Part shown: piece after piece, positions 1 to 7,172 of the stretch
Layout: every line of letters starts with the position of its first letter
Numbering within the stretch: position 1 is the stretch's first letter
NCBI GenBank assembly: GCA_026770585.1
Contig: MU646669.1
Coordinates: 245,765 to 260,205 of the forward strand
Source: Baffinella frigidus
Taxonomy: Eukaryota > Cryptophyceae > Cryptomonadales > Baffinellaceae
Reading direction: 5' to 3'
Length of the DNA: 14,441 bases
The notes under the pieces: generated by a model
Database searches by the model: none
Told to the model about the DNA's origin: nothing
Seen by the model: only the letters and a program-made list of their open reading frames with translations
Made by a program: the position numbers and the translations under genes

Positions 1-125
1 GACCCAAAGCCATGGGGATTCGGTTGTCGGGGATTCGGGACTCGGGTTTCTGGACCCTATACCTTAGGGATTCGGGTTATCCGGTTTTCAGGTTTTGGGT
101 CCAGATAGACTGCGAGAGAGGTAGG
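1..125. repeat. Degenerate G-rich telomere-like tract
   Basis: The stretch is built of variants of GGGATTCGGG, GGGTTT and GGTTTTCAGG on the plus strand. It resembles a heavily decayed TTTAGGG interstitial array. It lies just downstream (minus-strand sense) of the exon-like block at 134-255, so it may be intron sequence of that gene. No perfect TTTAGGG unit remains, so the assignment is by resemblance only. Confidence 0.35.
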
Positions 126-133
126 TAGGTAAC

Positions 134-255
134 CTGGATGACGAAGAGGAGGGCGCGAAGCACGGAGAACGCCACGAGGAGGACGAGCGTTGCGTTGACG
201 CACGCGTTTGCCCGCACCAGGATCGGCGTCAGCTCTCCCAACTTGAACACCCCAT
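134..255 (-). CDS. Candidate internal exon, membrane-segment protein (unidentified)
   Basis: On the minus strand this 122-nt block is preceded by a TTTGCAG acceptor and followed by a CAG|GTTACC donor. Joined to a phase-1 donor it reads 41 codons, beginning D-G-V-F-K-L-G-E-L-T-P-I and ending L-L-F-V-I-Q in phase 0. Residues 22-40 form one hydrophobic stretch long enough for a membrane helix, containing a lone Arg. The phase fits the exon-like block at 1036-1108, which ends in phase 1 with a G, so the two could belong to one gene read right to left and continuing beyond position 1. I do not recognise the family. A helix of a polycystin-like cation channel is a guess from the look of the segment, with no motif to prove it. 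A chance open block is the alternative. Confidence 0.4.
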
Positions 256-296
256 CTGCAAACCACACACCTCTTCGCGTCACCTAATCGATTATA

Positions 297-341
297 TTTC
301 GCAGAAGCGTCCGCCTAAATGATTTCCGGTACACATCCTGG
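297..341 (-). repeat. Copy 1 of a duplicated coding-like block
   Basis: About 45 bp here match 769-813. The shared core on the plus strand includes GCGTCCGCCT and GATTTCCGGTACACATC. Read on the minus strand it gives D-V-Y-R-K-S-F-R-R-T-L. Within those codons the two copies differ at TCA/TCC and TTT/TTC, both synonymous, before a small indel breaks the frame agreement. This hints at a former exon. It lies between the exon-like block 134-255 and its decayed copy at 371-425. Confidence 0.45.
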
Positions 342-370
342 TGTTCTATACCCTACATGTACGCTCTTGA

Positions 371-425
371 CGCACCCCGGGATCGGTGTCAGCTCCCGGA
401 ACTTCAACACCTCATCTGCAACCCA
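371..425 (-). pseudogene. Decayed duplicate of the exon at 134-255
   Basis: The plus-strand segment with GGATCGGTGTCAGCTCCC and CTCATCTGCAACCCACC is a diverged copy of the acceptor end of 134-255, including the TTGCAG acceptor and the frame D-x-V-x-K-x-x-E-L-T-P-I. Similarity stops after the codons for T-P-I and most differences change the amino acid, so the copy looks unconstrained. With the paired copies at 297-341 and 769-813 it indicates an old tandem duplication inside this locus. Confidence 0.5.
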
Positions 426-1035
426 CCGATATGAAAATGCATCTGAGGGCTAACAATCTCCTCCTCCATATCGTGGATCGGTTAAATCGTACATGCCTAC
501 TGGCAATCTGACACGGAAATGCGAGCGCGCTTGGGTCAGCGGCGAGAGCACTTACGGGAGATCTCATCACGTCACCCACCCTGGAGGGACTTGCGGCCAA
601 TCCCGAATAACCCTTTATCGCAAAAGTTGACAGGATTTGTACTTATAAGACCGTTTTGTACCAGATCCGTTCATCACGGGGGACTGAGGGCTCAGTCCTT
701 TTCAAGGGGAGTTGACTTAAGAATGCTCAAAATACCCCCACCCTGCCTCCAGGGTGGCCTCATAGATTCTATTTCGCAAAGCGTCCGCCTGAAGGATTTC
801 CGGTACACATCTTGCTTCAATTTCAAACTCGAAAAGTACGAAATGGCTCCAATACCAAGCCAGATCTGAGAAAGAATCTATTAGGTCACGTGGCTAACAC
901 GCACCGCACAGGCGTTACTCGCTTGCCACGACGCACACCCTCCGCTGCCCCCCCGGGGAACCGAGTGAGTCGCTCTAGCCTGTGCGTGTGTGTGTGTGGG
1001 GCGGGGCGCAGGGAGGGGTGGGGGTGGGGGTGAAC
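426..1035. other. Non-coding or intron-like stretch with small palindromes and a (GT)n run
   Basis: No supportable gene. It holds copy 2 of the duplicated block (769-813), a perfect 7-bp stem with 4-nt loop (GGACTGA/TCAGTCC, 681-698), a 7-bp stem with 6-nt loop (CCACCCT/AGGGTGG, 738-757), a short (GT)n run at about 982-997 and a G-rich run up to 1030. If 1036-1108 and 134-255 are exons of one gene, this is intron. The longer open frames here have no codon structure I would trust. Confidence 0.4.
769..813 (-). repeat. Copy 2 of a duplicated coding-like block
   Basis: Partner of 297-341. On the minus strand the frame runs D-V-Y-R-K-S-F-R-R-T-L-C-E-I-E and stays open beyond the repeat. It is slightly longer in frame than copy 1 because of a one-base difference near CGCAAAGCG versus CGCAGAAGCG. 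Either copy could be the ancestral exon. Confidence 0.45.
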
Positions 1036-1108
1036 CTTCGTAGATGGAAACCATTTCTTTGAAGAGAGGAATGACGAAGCGGTTCAGATTCTCGTGGATG
1101 TATGAAAT
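1036..1108 (-). CDS. Candidate internal exon (unidentified protein)
   Basis: On the minus strand a CTTAACGTGCAG stretch, with a branch-point-like CTTAAC and an AG acceptor, leads into a 73-nt block that ends AAG|GTTCAC. It encodes 24 codons plus one base, beginning I-S-Y-I-H-E-N-L-N-R-F and ending V-S-I-Y-E, mixed polar and hydrophobic and unlike the low-complexity frames around it. The leftover G completes the GAT codon that opens the block at 134-255, so the phases agree. The upstream intron would contain CCCTAAA telomere-like repeat at 1117-1147. No domain is recognisable from 24 residues. Two short blocks with matching phase are suggestive, not conclusive. Confidence 0.4.
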
Positions 1109-1116
1109 CTGCACGT

Positions 1117-1147
1117 TAAGGGTTTAGGTTTAGGGTTTAGGTTTCCT
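1117..1147. repeat. Short interstitial TTTAGGG tract
   Basis: About four units of GGGTTTAGG/TTTAGGGTTTAGG on the plus strand, directly upstream (minus sense) of the candidate exon 1036-1108, where the C-rich strand would act as the pyrimidine tract of the acceptor. Confidence 0.7.
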
Positions 1148-1177
1148 AAAGCCACGCCACGCTCACTTCGCCCGCCC

Positions 1178-1262
1178 CCAGTGGCTTGCGCGGTCGCGGT
1201 CGGCTGGATTCCGCTCTGTAACACCCTGAATTTCAGTATCTTTTTGGTACCCAATAAACATC
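1178..1262 (+). repeat. Left arm of a long inverted repeat
   Basis: This arm matches the reverse complement of 1800-1886. The best part, with GGCTGGATTCCGCTCTGT and CCCTGAATTTC, is roughly 85 percent identical by eye; it then drifts. Both arms carry an AG just before TGGC. Both arms can be read as A-C-A-x-A-x-G-W-I-P-L-C-x-T-L-N-F, but the differences show no third-position bias, so coding is unproven. Confidence 0.6.
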
Positions 1263-1799
1263 AGCACAGGCGCACTTTCTCGCATTTGCTTTTGCCAGGT
1301 GGGCTCTACTCGCTCCTACGCTGCAAAAAAAACAATCCACCACCACTCGGGACCCTACGGGGCACGTCTTGCCCGGATATTTGGACATAACGTGACCAAA
1401 ATTGCTGACTTTTGTTTTCTCTTCGACAAAAGTCAATAAGCAAGACCTCGAGCCCTGGGGCCCTTTCTGAGCCACGCCTCCCATTTAGCATAATCCCTTG
1501 GGTGTTCCGAGTGGCTGGCTACATATCACAAACACTCCATCGTTGGGCTGCTTCATCAATTCGCTCTGACACCTCCAGCCCTTAGAGACCCACCAAATTG
1601 CCTGTCTCAGGTCCCTTGTAGTGGACCACAGCCGGATTCCGACGGGCGTGTGAGCTATTACCCGAGAAATCAAGCGACCGGAGAACAGAGACGTGGTCGC
1701 CCTGTGAGGGGGGGTGCGAGAAAGACGTACCGCAAACCCAGCATTCAACTTGAGAATAATCGGTGAACCCAAATGAGGCAGTACGTACGGTCCAAGATG
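1263..1799. other. Spacer between the inverted-repeat arms, no gene seen
   Basis: About 540 bp of moderately GC-rich sequence. A minus-strand frame stays open across it and on through the right arm (226 codons), but it includes a poly-Cys run made by the GCA repeat at 2124-2145 and has no recognisable motif. I treat it as chance. Confidence 0.4.
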
Positions 1800-1886
1800 A
1801 AGAAGTTGATTGGACACCCATACAATCGCGAAATTCAGGGTTTCACAGAGCGGAATCCAGCCGAGCGCGGCCGCGCAGGCCACTAG
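1800..1886 (-). repeat. Right arm of the long inverted repeat
   Basis: Partner of 1178-1262 in opposite orientation, with the same GGCTGGATTCCGCTCTG core on the minus strand. It may be an inverted segmental duplication or the ends of an old foldback element. No target-site duplication is visible at the outer edges. Confidence 0.6.
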
Positions 1887-2640
1887 GGGCGGCTTAGCGG
1901 GTGGATTCCTTGCCTGGTCGAGCTTGCGCCGGGAAGCACCGCAGGTCCCTCCTCGGCGGCTTGGGAGCTGAGCAGTCAGGGAGCAGGGTTGGGCGCTGCT
2001 CGAAGGGGCGGGGGGGCGGAGGACGCTTGTTGGCGCCGGCTCGCGACCCCCAGCGATGACGCTCCGCGCCTGGTTCCCTCCCAGGACTCCTGCCTGGCAG
2101 CGTTCGCCGATGCTCCCTGGAACGCAGCAGCAGCAGCAGCAGCACTCCTCCTGTGGCGGGCACACATCATATCAGAAATCACGCACACCAACTGGAAGCC
2201 CTGGACCACACGCGCTTCGACCGCAGCCCCCGCCGGGGCGCACCCGCTCGGCAGCTATCCGCGGTACGGCACTGTACCTTCAGGCTGGTGAGCCTCTGGG
2301 GCGCGCTAAGAGGGCGAACGTGGGGCGGCGTGGGGGGCGTGGCTTGGGTGGCTTCACGAGTTGGATAGATCTACTCCGGGGCCCCTATGGCCTGAGGAAG
2401 ACGTTGAACAACGTTGGATATGAAAACGTCCATCTAAACGATATCTTTACGAATTTAATTAGATATGAATAAAAGGACGCAATCAAAGGACGATCATCTG
2501 ACAATTACGTCCACGAAACACACCCCGTGACTCATTACGGATTCAAGATTCGTCAGCTGACGGGTCTGTAAAAACGTCATATTTTTTTCCCCCTGACAGC
2601 TGAAGTTGTAGGGGACTAGAAGTTGGGGTCGCATGCAACA
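1887..2640. other. GC-rich then AT-rich stretch without a convincing gene
   Basis: From 1887 to about 2370 it is GC-rich with overlapping open frames on both strands, none with a recognisable motif. It carries a (GCA)n run at 2124-2145. From about 2390 to 2610 it is AT-rich. The segment TTTTTTTCCCCCTGACAG near 2581-2600 would serve as a 3-prime splice site, so the proline-rich frame that follows could be a downstream exon. Confidence 0.35.
2124..2145 (+). repeat. (GCA)n trinucleotide microsatellite
   Basis: Seven consecutive GCA units. It would encode poly-Ala, poly-Gln or poly-Ser on the plus strand and poly-Cys, poly-Leu or poly-Ala on the minus strand. Confidence 0.85.
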
Positions 2641-2654
2641 CTCATGTTGGATTC

Positions 2655-3731
2655 GTGGAGGGGGTAATTTATGCATATCAGATATGGGGTGCTCTGGTGC
2701 TGGAGGTCACCCCCTTTGCACCCGCAGACCAAGTGATCGTGGAGGCACGGGACATCGGGGGCATACAGCCCAGCGACCCCACCGGGCAGGCTCTGCCCGG
2801 GCCGCCTGACCACGCGGCCACTGCACTCAAGGAAAAACGCGCCAAGGCGCCTTCCCCCGAACCGACGACGGAATCGCCGGCTCGGGCACACCGCCCAACG
2901 AGGCCACCTTCTTCCCGCTCGCGGGAAGACTCCCGCATCTTGTTCCAATCCAGTACCGTCACCGGCGCTGGACTTAACGTGGGATCCTCGAAGGACGGCG
3001 CGCCCCCGCCGCTGACACCGCCGACGGTACGGCAGAAGCGCCCAGCCGACGCCACTACGCTGCCGACGCCCTTGAACTTGTTCGACTGCAACGAAGCCGC
3101 CGCGCCGACGCTGCCCAAGAAGGAGGGGCTCCCGCCCGACCCCCCCAAGCCTCCGGACACCGACGCCGCCGCGATGCCGCCCAAGAAGGAGGGGCTCCTG
3201 GCCGAGCCCCCCACGCCTCCGGACATCCCGCCGCCGCCAGCCAGCGCCGCGGAGACGCCCGACCGTCGCACCAACTCTCCGGCGCCGACGCTCCCCTCGC
3301 CTCCCCCCCACAACCCGCGCACCCCCCCACGCGCGCGCGCCCCTCGCTTGCGACCCCGCCCGCCACGCTCTCGCCGCGCCCCCCGCCCCCGTTGCCGGGT
3401 TCAGAACTACAGACCTGGCATCCTCGGCGACGCACCCGACCTGCCTTCCCTAAACCAGGCGTGGTCGGACGAGTCGACGGCGCCGCCCTACGCGCCGTCC
3501 TACGCGCCGTCCTACGCGCCGTCCTACGCGCCGCTCTACGCGCCGCCCTGCGCGCCAGTAGTTAGCCCCTTCGGGGCCCTCTGGTCTAGTCCCCTCCAGG
3601 GTGGAACATGGCGGATTTGCTGGTGCGGATGGGCGAGCTGGTGCGGACTGGGAGGCTTTTTCGAGAGAGGGAGTACAGTACAGGGATACTTTGCTCATGA
3701 GAAACTGCCGTCCCCCCTAGGACCACCGTAG
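2655..3731 (+). CDS. Hypothetical proline-rich low-complexity protein, start uncertain, tail from a transposable element
   Basis: A 359-codon frame, stop included, is open on the plus strand through very GC-rich DNA. The first usable codon is a GTG and no ATG occurs before residue ~174, so it is more likely an exon than a complete gene; a splice acceptor lies near 2600. The product is dominated by Pro, Ala, Arg and Ser, consistent with a disordered protein. Two internal repeats are multiples of three: a 66-bp tandem duplication (from 3114) giving the theme K-K-E-G-L, and six 12-bp units at 3489-3560 giving Y-A-P-S. That in-frame behaviour supports translation or at least a former coding state. 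From 3679 the frame enters family A element DNA and stops there, so the last ~17 residues are not ancestral. Antisense frames are also open, as expected in such GC-rich DNA. No domain or function can be assigned. Confidence 0.4.
   Translation: MEGVIYAYQIWGALVLEVTPFAPADQVIVEARDIGGIQPSDPTGQALPGPPDHAATALKEKRAKAPSPEPTTESPARAHRPTRPPSSRSREDSRILFQSSTVTGAGLNVGSSKDGAPPPLTPPTVRQKRPADATTLPTPLNLFDCNEAAAPTLPKKEGLPPDPPKPPDTDAAAMPPKKEGLLAEPPTPPDIPPPPASAAETPDRRTNSPAPTLPSPPPHNPRTPPRARAPRLRPRPPRSRRAPRPRCRVQNYRPGILGDAPDLPSLNQAWSDESTAPPYAPSYAPSYAPSYAPLYAPPCAPVVSPFGALWSSPLQGGTWRICWCGWASWCGLGGFFERGSTVQGYFAHEKLPSPLGPP
3114..3245 (+). repeat. 66-bp tandem duplication (22 residues)
   Basis: The segment CCCAAGAAGGAGGGGCTC recurs exactly 66 bp later, followed in both copies by GAG/GAC-CCCCC and CCTCCGGACA. 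In the open frame it duplicates a K-K-E-G-L ... P-P-D unit. Confidence 0.8.
3489..3560 (+). repeat. 12-bp tandem repeat (Y-A-P-S units)
   Basis: Six units of TACGCGCCGTCC, the first, fifth and sixth diverged (the sixth begins TGC). In frame they read Y-A-P-S, Y-A-P-L, Y-A-P-P, C-A-P. Confidence 0.85.
3609..3678 (+). pseudogene. Possible TPR helix fragment cut by an element
   Basis: From an ATG in good context (GAACATGG) the frame reads M-A-D-L-L-V-R-M-G-E-L-V-R-T-G-R-L-F-R-E-R-E-Y, which resembles the first helix of a kinesin-light-chain-type TPR (L-x-x-x-G-E-L-x-R-x-x-G-R). The family A element then interrupts it at 3679. The matching second half of such a unit, A-E-I-Y-S-K-V-Y-G-A-E-H-S-E-V, is found in the same orientation at 3875 and 4205. 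Together they suggest the wreck of one TPR gene. This rests on motif resemblance only. Confidence 0.35.
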
Positions 3732-3800
3732 GGCCCTAGGCATAGGCCTACTGTAGGGTCCTAGAGGGGGGCGGTTTGTTGTGAGCGAGGTACCCCTGTA
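3679..3800 (-). mobile_element. Family A inverted-repeat element, copy 1 (complete)
   Basis: 122 bp, flanked by TA on both sides if the outer TA is counted as target, as in Tc1/mariner-type MITEs. The right end reads GAGCGAGGTACCCCTGTA and the left end TACAGGGATACTTTGCTCAT, its diverged reverse complement. Inside the terminal repeats are C and G runs and a CCTAGG...GGGCCCTA core that also folds on itself, so nearly the whole element is one palindrome. It is in reverse orientation relative to the copy at 11627. It carries no coding capacity for a transposase. Confidence 0.8.
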
Positions 3801-3870
3801 TGTGGCACAATGCGTAGCATGTGCGGCGCTGACGCTGGTCGTCGGGCAATAATTTATCAATCTCTCTCCG

Positions 3871-4144
3871 AGACAGCGCGGAGATCTACAGCAAGGTGTA
3901 CGGCGCGGAGCACAGCGAAGACTCTGGACGTCCTTGAACGTGCTCGTGGTTGTGAGGAGGGGGAGTGAAGGGTCTGTGGAGAGTGATCAGGCGCAGGAGG
4001 GTGTTGGTTTCGTGGGAGGCGATGCTGCCGTTGAGGACAGGAACGGAGACGGAGCCAGCCAAGCCAGCGAGAGAGAGAAAGCGCGAGAGTGAAATAGAGA
4101 GAGAGAGTGTGTGTGTGAGAGAGAGAGCGAGCGAGAGAGAGAGC

Positions 4145-4191
<47 letters not shown>

Positions 4192-4200
4192 CAATAGAGA
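3871..4200 (+). repeat. 330-bp tandem duplication, unit 1
   Basis: Positions 3871-4100 match 4201-4430 at a constant offset of exactly 330 bp, with about one difference per 15-20 bp. The first ~50 bp (3875-3925) read S-A-E-I-Y-S-K-V-Y-G-A-E-H-S-E, close to the K-V-x-G-x-E-H-P-E-V signature of kinesin-light-chain TPRs; in this unit the frame stops soon after. The end of the unit is a (GA)n/(GT)n tract. Confidence 0.85.
4095..4187 (+). repeat. (GA)n microsatellite with (GT)n interruption
   Basis: Long run of GA with a GTGTGTGTGT insert and GCGA interruptions. It is the variable end of duplication unit 1. Long Ser/Leu-rich or Arg/Glu-rich frames here are products of the dinucleotide repeat. Confidence 0.95.
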
Positions 4201-4204
4201 AGAG

Positions 4205-4255
4205 AGCGCGGAGATCTACAGCAAGGTGTACGGCGCGGAGCACAGCGAAGTCTCT
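4205..4255 (+). pseudogene. TPR (kinesin-light-chain-like) half-repeat remnant
   Basis: Reads A-E-I-Y-S-K-V-Y-G-A-E-H-S-E-V, aligning with the A-L-E-I-x-E-K-V-x-G-P-E-H-P-E-V signature at the second helix and loop of kinesin-light-chain TPRs. Only about 17 residues remain, flanked by (GA)n on the left, and no full TPR is present. In intact proteins these repeats bind protein partners; here it is a fragment. Confidence 0.45.
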
Positions 4256-4424
4256 GGACGCCCTCGAACGTGCTTGTGGTTGTGAGGAGGGGGGGTGAAG
4301 GGTCCGTGGAGAGTGATCAGGCGCAGGAGGGTGTTGGTTTCGTGGGAGGCGATGCTGCCGTTGAGGACAGGAACGGAGACAGAGCCAGCCAAGCGAGCGA
4401 GAGAGATCGAGCGCGAGAGTGAAA

Positions 4425-4475
4425 TAGAGTGTGTGTGTGTGTGAGAGAGAGAGAGAGTGAGAGAGAGAGTGAGCG

Positions 4476-4509
<34 letters not shown>

Positions 4510-4512
4510 GGG
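4425..4512 (+). repeat. (GT)n/(GA)n microsatellite
   Basis: GTGTGTGTGTGT followed by GA runs with GATA interruptions, ending in G-rich sequence. It is the counterpart of 4095-4187 in unit 2. Confidence 0.95.
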
Positions 4513-4530
4513 GAGGGGGATAGAGAATTC

Positions 4531-4879
4531 GAGAGCTAGCGAGAGGAAGAGAGAGCGACCAGCTATGGGTTCGTGAGAGCGTCAGGGGTCGGTCATCCAT
4601 GACCGGGCATGCGTCCGGGGACGGATGAAATTACGTACCGGGTACACTATCAGTCCTGATCATTCGCCCTCGCCCCGTACCAGACCTGACACCCCCGTCC
4701 ACAACCTGACCATGGGAGAAATACATTTCCCCTTGACCTGGCCGAGGGAGGGGGGTATGTGGCTTGAGTCACGGGCGAGACGTTCAATTGAACGATCCAC
4801 CCTTGGTAGTTACGGGCGCTAGAGCCCGTGTTTCGGCCTACCTCTTGGCATCCCTGGCACCCCCTCAGAACCCTTCCTA
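4531..4879. other. No gene seen
   Basis: About 350 bp of ordinary composition between the GA tract and the telomere-like array. A 65-codon plus-strand frame at 4625-4822 has no motif. Nothing else is visible. Confidence 0.4.
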
Positions 4880-5790
4880 GGGTTTGAGGTGAACCCTAAA
4901 TCCTAAAACCTGAACCCCTGAACGGTGGGCTAAACCCTTACCCCTGACCTTCAACTCTAAACCCTAAACGCTAAAAAGTAGAAACTGAACCCTAAACCAT
5001 AAAACATAAACCCTCAACACTGGACCCTACAAACTCAACAATAAACACTAAAGACTACACACCAAACACTAAACACTAAACACTAAACACTAAACACTAA
5101 ACAAAAAAAGGAAACACTATACCCTGAACCCTAAGCTGTAAACCCTCAACCCTAAACCCTGAACCCTAAACCCTACACCCTCGACCCTGGACCCTAGACC
5201 CTAGATCCTAAACCTTGAACCATACATCATAAATCATAAATCGTAAACACTTAACCCTAGACCCTAGACCTTAAACCCTCAACCCTGCACTCAAACCCCT
5301 GAACCCTAAACCCTAAGAACTAAACGCTGAACCCTAAACCCTAGACCCTGAACTCGCAACCTGAGACCCTAGCCCCTAGACCCTCAATTCCAGACCCTAA
5401 ACTTTAAACCCTAAACTATAAACACTAAACCCTAAACCCTGAATCCCAAACCCGAAACACTAAATACTAAACCCTAAACCCTAAACCCTAAACCCTAAAT
5501 TCTCAACCCTCAACCCAAGACCCTTAACCCTCAACCCTCAACCCTTAAACCTGTACCCCAAACCTTAAATTCTAAACCCTGGACCCCCAAATCTGAAACC
5601 CTGAACCCTGAACCCTAAACTCTAAACCCTAAACCTTAAATTCTAAACCCGAATCCTCAAACCGTAAACCGTAAACCGTAAACCTTCAACCCTAAACCCC
5701 AAACTCTACTCCTCAAAACGCAAACCCTAAACTTTGATCCCTACCGTTAAGCCACAAACCATAAGGTCCAAATCCTAAACTCCAAACAGT
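4880..5790. repeat. Large degenerate interstitial CCCTAAA array
   Basis: About 900 bp made almost wholly of CCCTAAA and near variants (CCCTGAA, CCCTCAA, CCCTAGA, CACTAAA, CCGTAAA) on the plus strand. This is the Arabidopsis-type telomeric unit in C-strand orientation. Variants are locally uniform: CACTAAA five times near 5063-5102 and CCGTAAA three times near 5659-5683, a sign of local slippage. No open frame of note. Confidence 0.9.
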
Positions 5791-5969
5791 GGCCCCTCAA
5801 CTTCTTGACCCTTACACACCTAGGAAATTAACGAAACAGAAGAGCAGGAACCTCCGTGGGTACTTACAAACGCACTCCGCAGCGCCATTGGCAAAAGGGC
5901 GAACTATCCCGAAGCGGGGCTGAACCCCTATGTTCTTCAAGCGGTGCTCACAGCAAAGGGCATATGGTT

Positions 5970-6100
5970 CAGAGGTACCTCGCTCATAAAAAACTACCCC
6001 CCCCTCAGGACCAACGTAGGGCCCTAGAAATAGACCTACTCTAGGGTCCCAGGAGGCTGTTCTTATGAGCGAGGTACCCCTGTAGCGAGGTACCCCTGTA
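5970..6100 (+). mobile_element. Family A element, copy 2, right end duplicated
   Basis: The left end is a diverged CAGAGGTACCTCGCTCAT and the right end GAGCGAGGTACCCCTGTA, with the AGGACC and TAGGGCCCTA core between. The last 16 bp, GCGAGGTACCCCTGTA, occur twice in tandem (6069-6084 and 6085-6100). Confidence 0.75.
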
Positions 6101-6337
6101 GGGTGGCTTCCAGCACGATAAAACCAAATGCATGCTCAGGGGTTCTCGAAATGACACGCACCGTCTCAAGGTGCTGCAGTAGGGCTACTCCTAGGAGCAT
6201 AGGCCCGCCCTAGGGTGGTGCCTGTCCCTGATTTCGAGTGACCCCAGCATCCACCAACGCGAGCACCAGGTACGTATAAACAGGCACTGGCCTTATCGGC
6301 AAGTGTGGGACCACACTGCAGACTTGGAAGGGATTTT
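6101..6337. other. No gene seen
   Basis: About 240 bp between element copies with short CCTAGG-type palindromes near 6193-6225 but no coding signal. Confidence 0.4.
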
Positions 6338-6390
6338 GGTCCTAGGGCCCTACGGTAGGGCGTAGGAGCCTACTGGTCACTTAAGGGATA
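6338..6390 (-). mobile_element. Family B element, half copy
   Basis: Contains the family B core CCTAGGGCCCTACGGTAGGG and the terminal CACTTAAGGGATA, in reverse orientation (compare 12296-12399). The other half and its terminal repeat are missing. Confidence 0.65.
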
Positions 6391-6440
6391 AGCGAGGAAC
6401 CCCTGCACCTCGCCCATAAGAGGCTGTCCTGGCCCCAGGA
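6391..6440. mobile_element. Fused fragments of family A ends
   Basis: AGCGAGGAACCCCTG (a right end) is followed at once by CACCTCGCCCATAAGAGGCTG (a left end), directly after the family B half copy. This suggests repeated insertion into, or rearrangement at, the same TA-containing ends. Confidence 0.5.
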
Positions 6441-6489
6441 GGTCTCTAGCCCCGGCTACGTGCACCACGCAGGCATACCATCATAGGGC

Positions 6490-6562
6490 TACAGGGGTGC
6501 CTCGCTCCTAAGAAAGCGACTCTCCTTAGGATCCTACAGGAGGCCTATGCCTAGGGCCCTGG
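6490..6562 (+). mobile_element. Family A element, truncated copy
   Basis: Starts with TACAGGGGTGCCTCGCTCCT, followed by the family A interior through GGCCTATGCCTAGGGCCCT, then stops; the right half is absent. Confidence 0.65.
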
Positions 6563-6578
6563 GACGAAGGAACTGCTG

Positions 6579-6632
6579 CGGCAGACGTTGGAGCCATTGG
6601 CTGGATAGAGCCAATGGTTCCAAGGTCTGTCG
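6579..6632. other. Near-perfect 24-bp hairpin with 6-nt loop
   Basis: CGGCAGACGTTGGAGCCATT... pairs with ...AATGGTTCCAAGGTCTGTCG around the loop GGATAG. In RNA of the plus strand 23 of 24 positions pair, two of them as G-U, with one G-G mismatch. It sits just after the truncated family A copy. It could be a foldback remnant or a small hairpin RNA; no promoter is evident. Confidence 0.6.
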
Positions 6633-6679
6633 AAGCGGGTCTATCCCCCGATATTTCTGACATAGTCCTCACAGCCCCT

Positions 6680-6775
6680 ACGACTCAGCCCATATAATAC
6701 TTGTATGCCCCTATGATACGTTTACGAACCCACAACACTTTTATGCCCCTGAAACACTTGTATACCCCACGTTTG
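6680..6775 (+). repeat. Degenerate tandem repeat of about 20-24 bp
   Basis: Loose repetition of ACTTGTATGCCCCTATGAT / ACTTTTATGCCCCTGAAAC / ACTTGTATACCCC. The period is irregular. Confidence 0.45.
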
Positions 6776-6904
6776 GCTGCCAGAAGTTTCAACGAGAGAG
6801 AGACTCTGAGAGAGACCCCACCTGGTGCCACGCCCCCCCCCTCCCCCGAAGGCTAGGATTTAGCAGGACCTAGAGGGAATTCGCTCACACATGTACAAGG
6901 TGTA

Positions 6905-7130
6905 CCATCAGCCCTCAACCTTTAACCCTTAACCCTCAACCCTCAACCCTCAACCATCAACCCTCAAAGTCTCAACCTTCGACCCTCAACCCTACCCCGT
7001 ACCCCGTACCCCCTTCACCCAAGACGCTAAACGCTAAACGCTAAACGCTAAACGATAAATCCTAAACGTTTAGACGCTCAACCCTGAGTCCTCAATCTTA
7101 ATACCTGAAACCTACACCCTAATGTACCCT
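6905..7130. repeat. Degenerate CCCTCAA / CGCTAAA telomere-like array
   Basis: CCCTCAA-type units dominate at 6913-6990, and a clean run of four ACGCTAA units lies near 7024-7053. It is in the same C-strand orientation as 4880-5790 but dominated by different variants. Confidence 0.75.
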
Positions 7131-7172
7131 GATCCCTGCGTGGACTCATGATCAGGAGATGATGAAGATGGT

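Larger units (their letters stand above)
4201..4530 (+). repeat. 330-bp tandem duplication, unit 2
   Basis: Second copy, offset 330 bp from unit 1. Its TPR-like start (4205-4255) reads S-A-E-I-Y-S-K-V-Y-G-A-E-H-S-E-V-S, with V where unit 1 has D, so this copy is the better match to the TPR signature. Confidence 0.85.

Noticed and set aside
1485-2165. 226-codon minus-strand frame starting with a poly-Cys run
   Set aside because: The poly-Cys is the GCA microsatellite; no motif, and the frame crosses an inverted repeat. Possible but unsupported.
3857-4600. Ser/Leu-rich 247-codon minus-strand frame and Arg/Glu-rich plus frame
   Set aside because: Products of (GA)n and (GT)n microsatellites within a tandem duplication.
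4880-5790. True chromosome end
   Set aside because: The array is degenerate, internal and flanked by ordinary sequence on both sides.
4880-5790. CRISPR array
   Set aside because: Seven-bp telomere-like units without spacers of uniform length; the context is eukaryotic.
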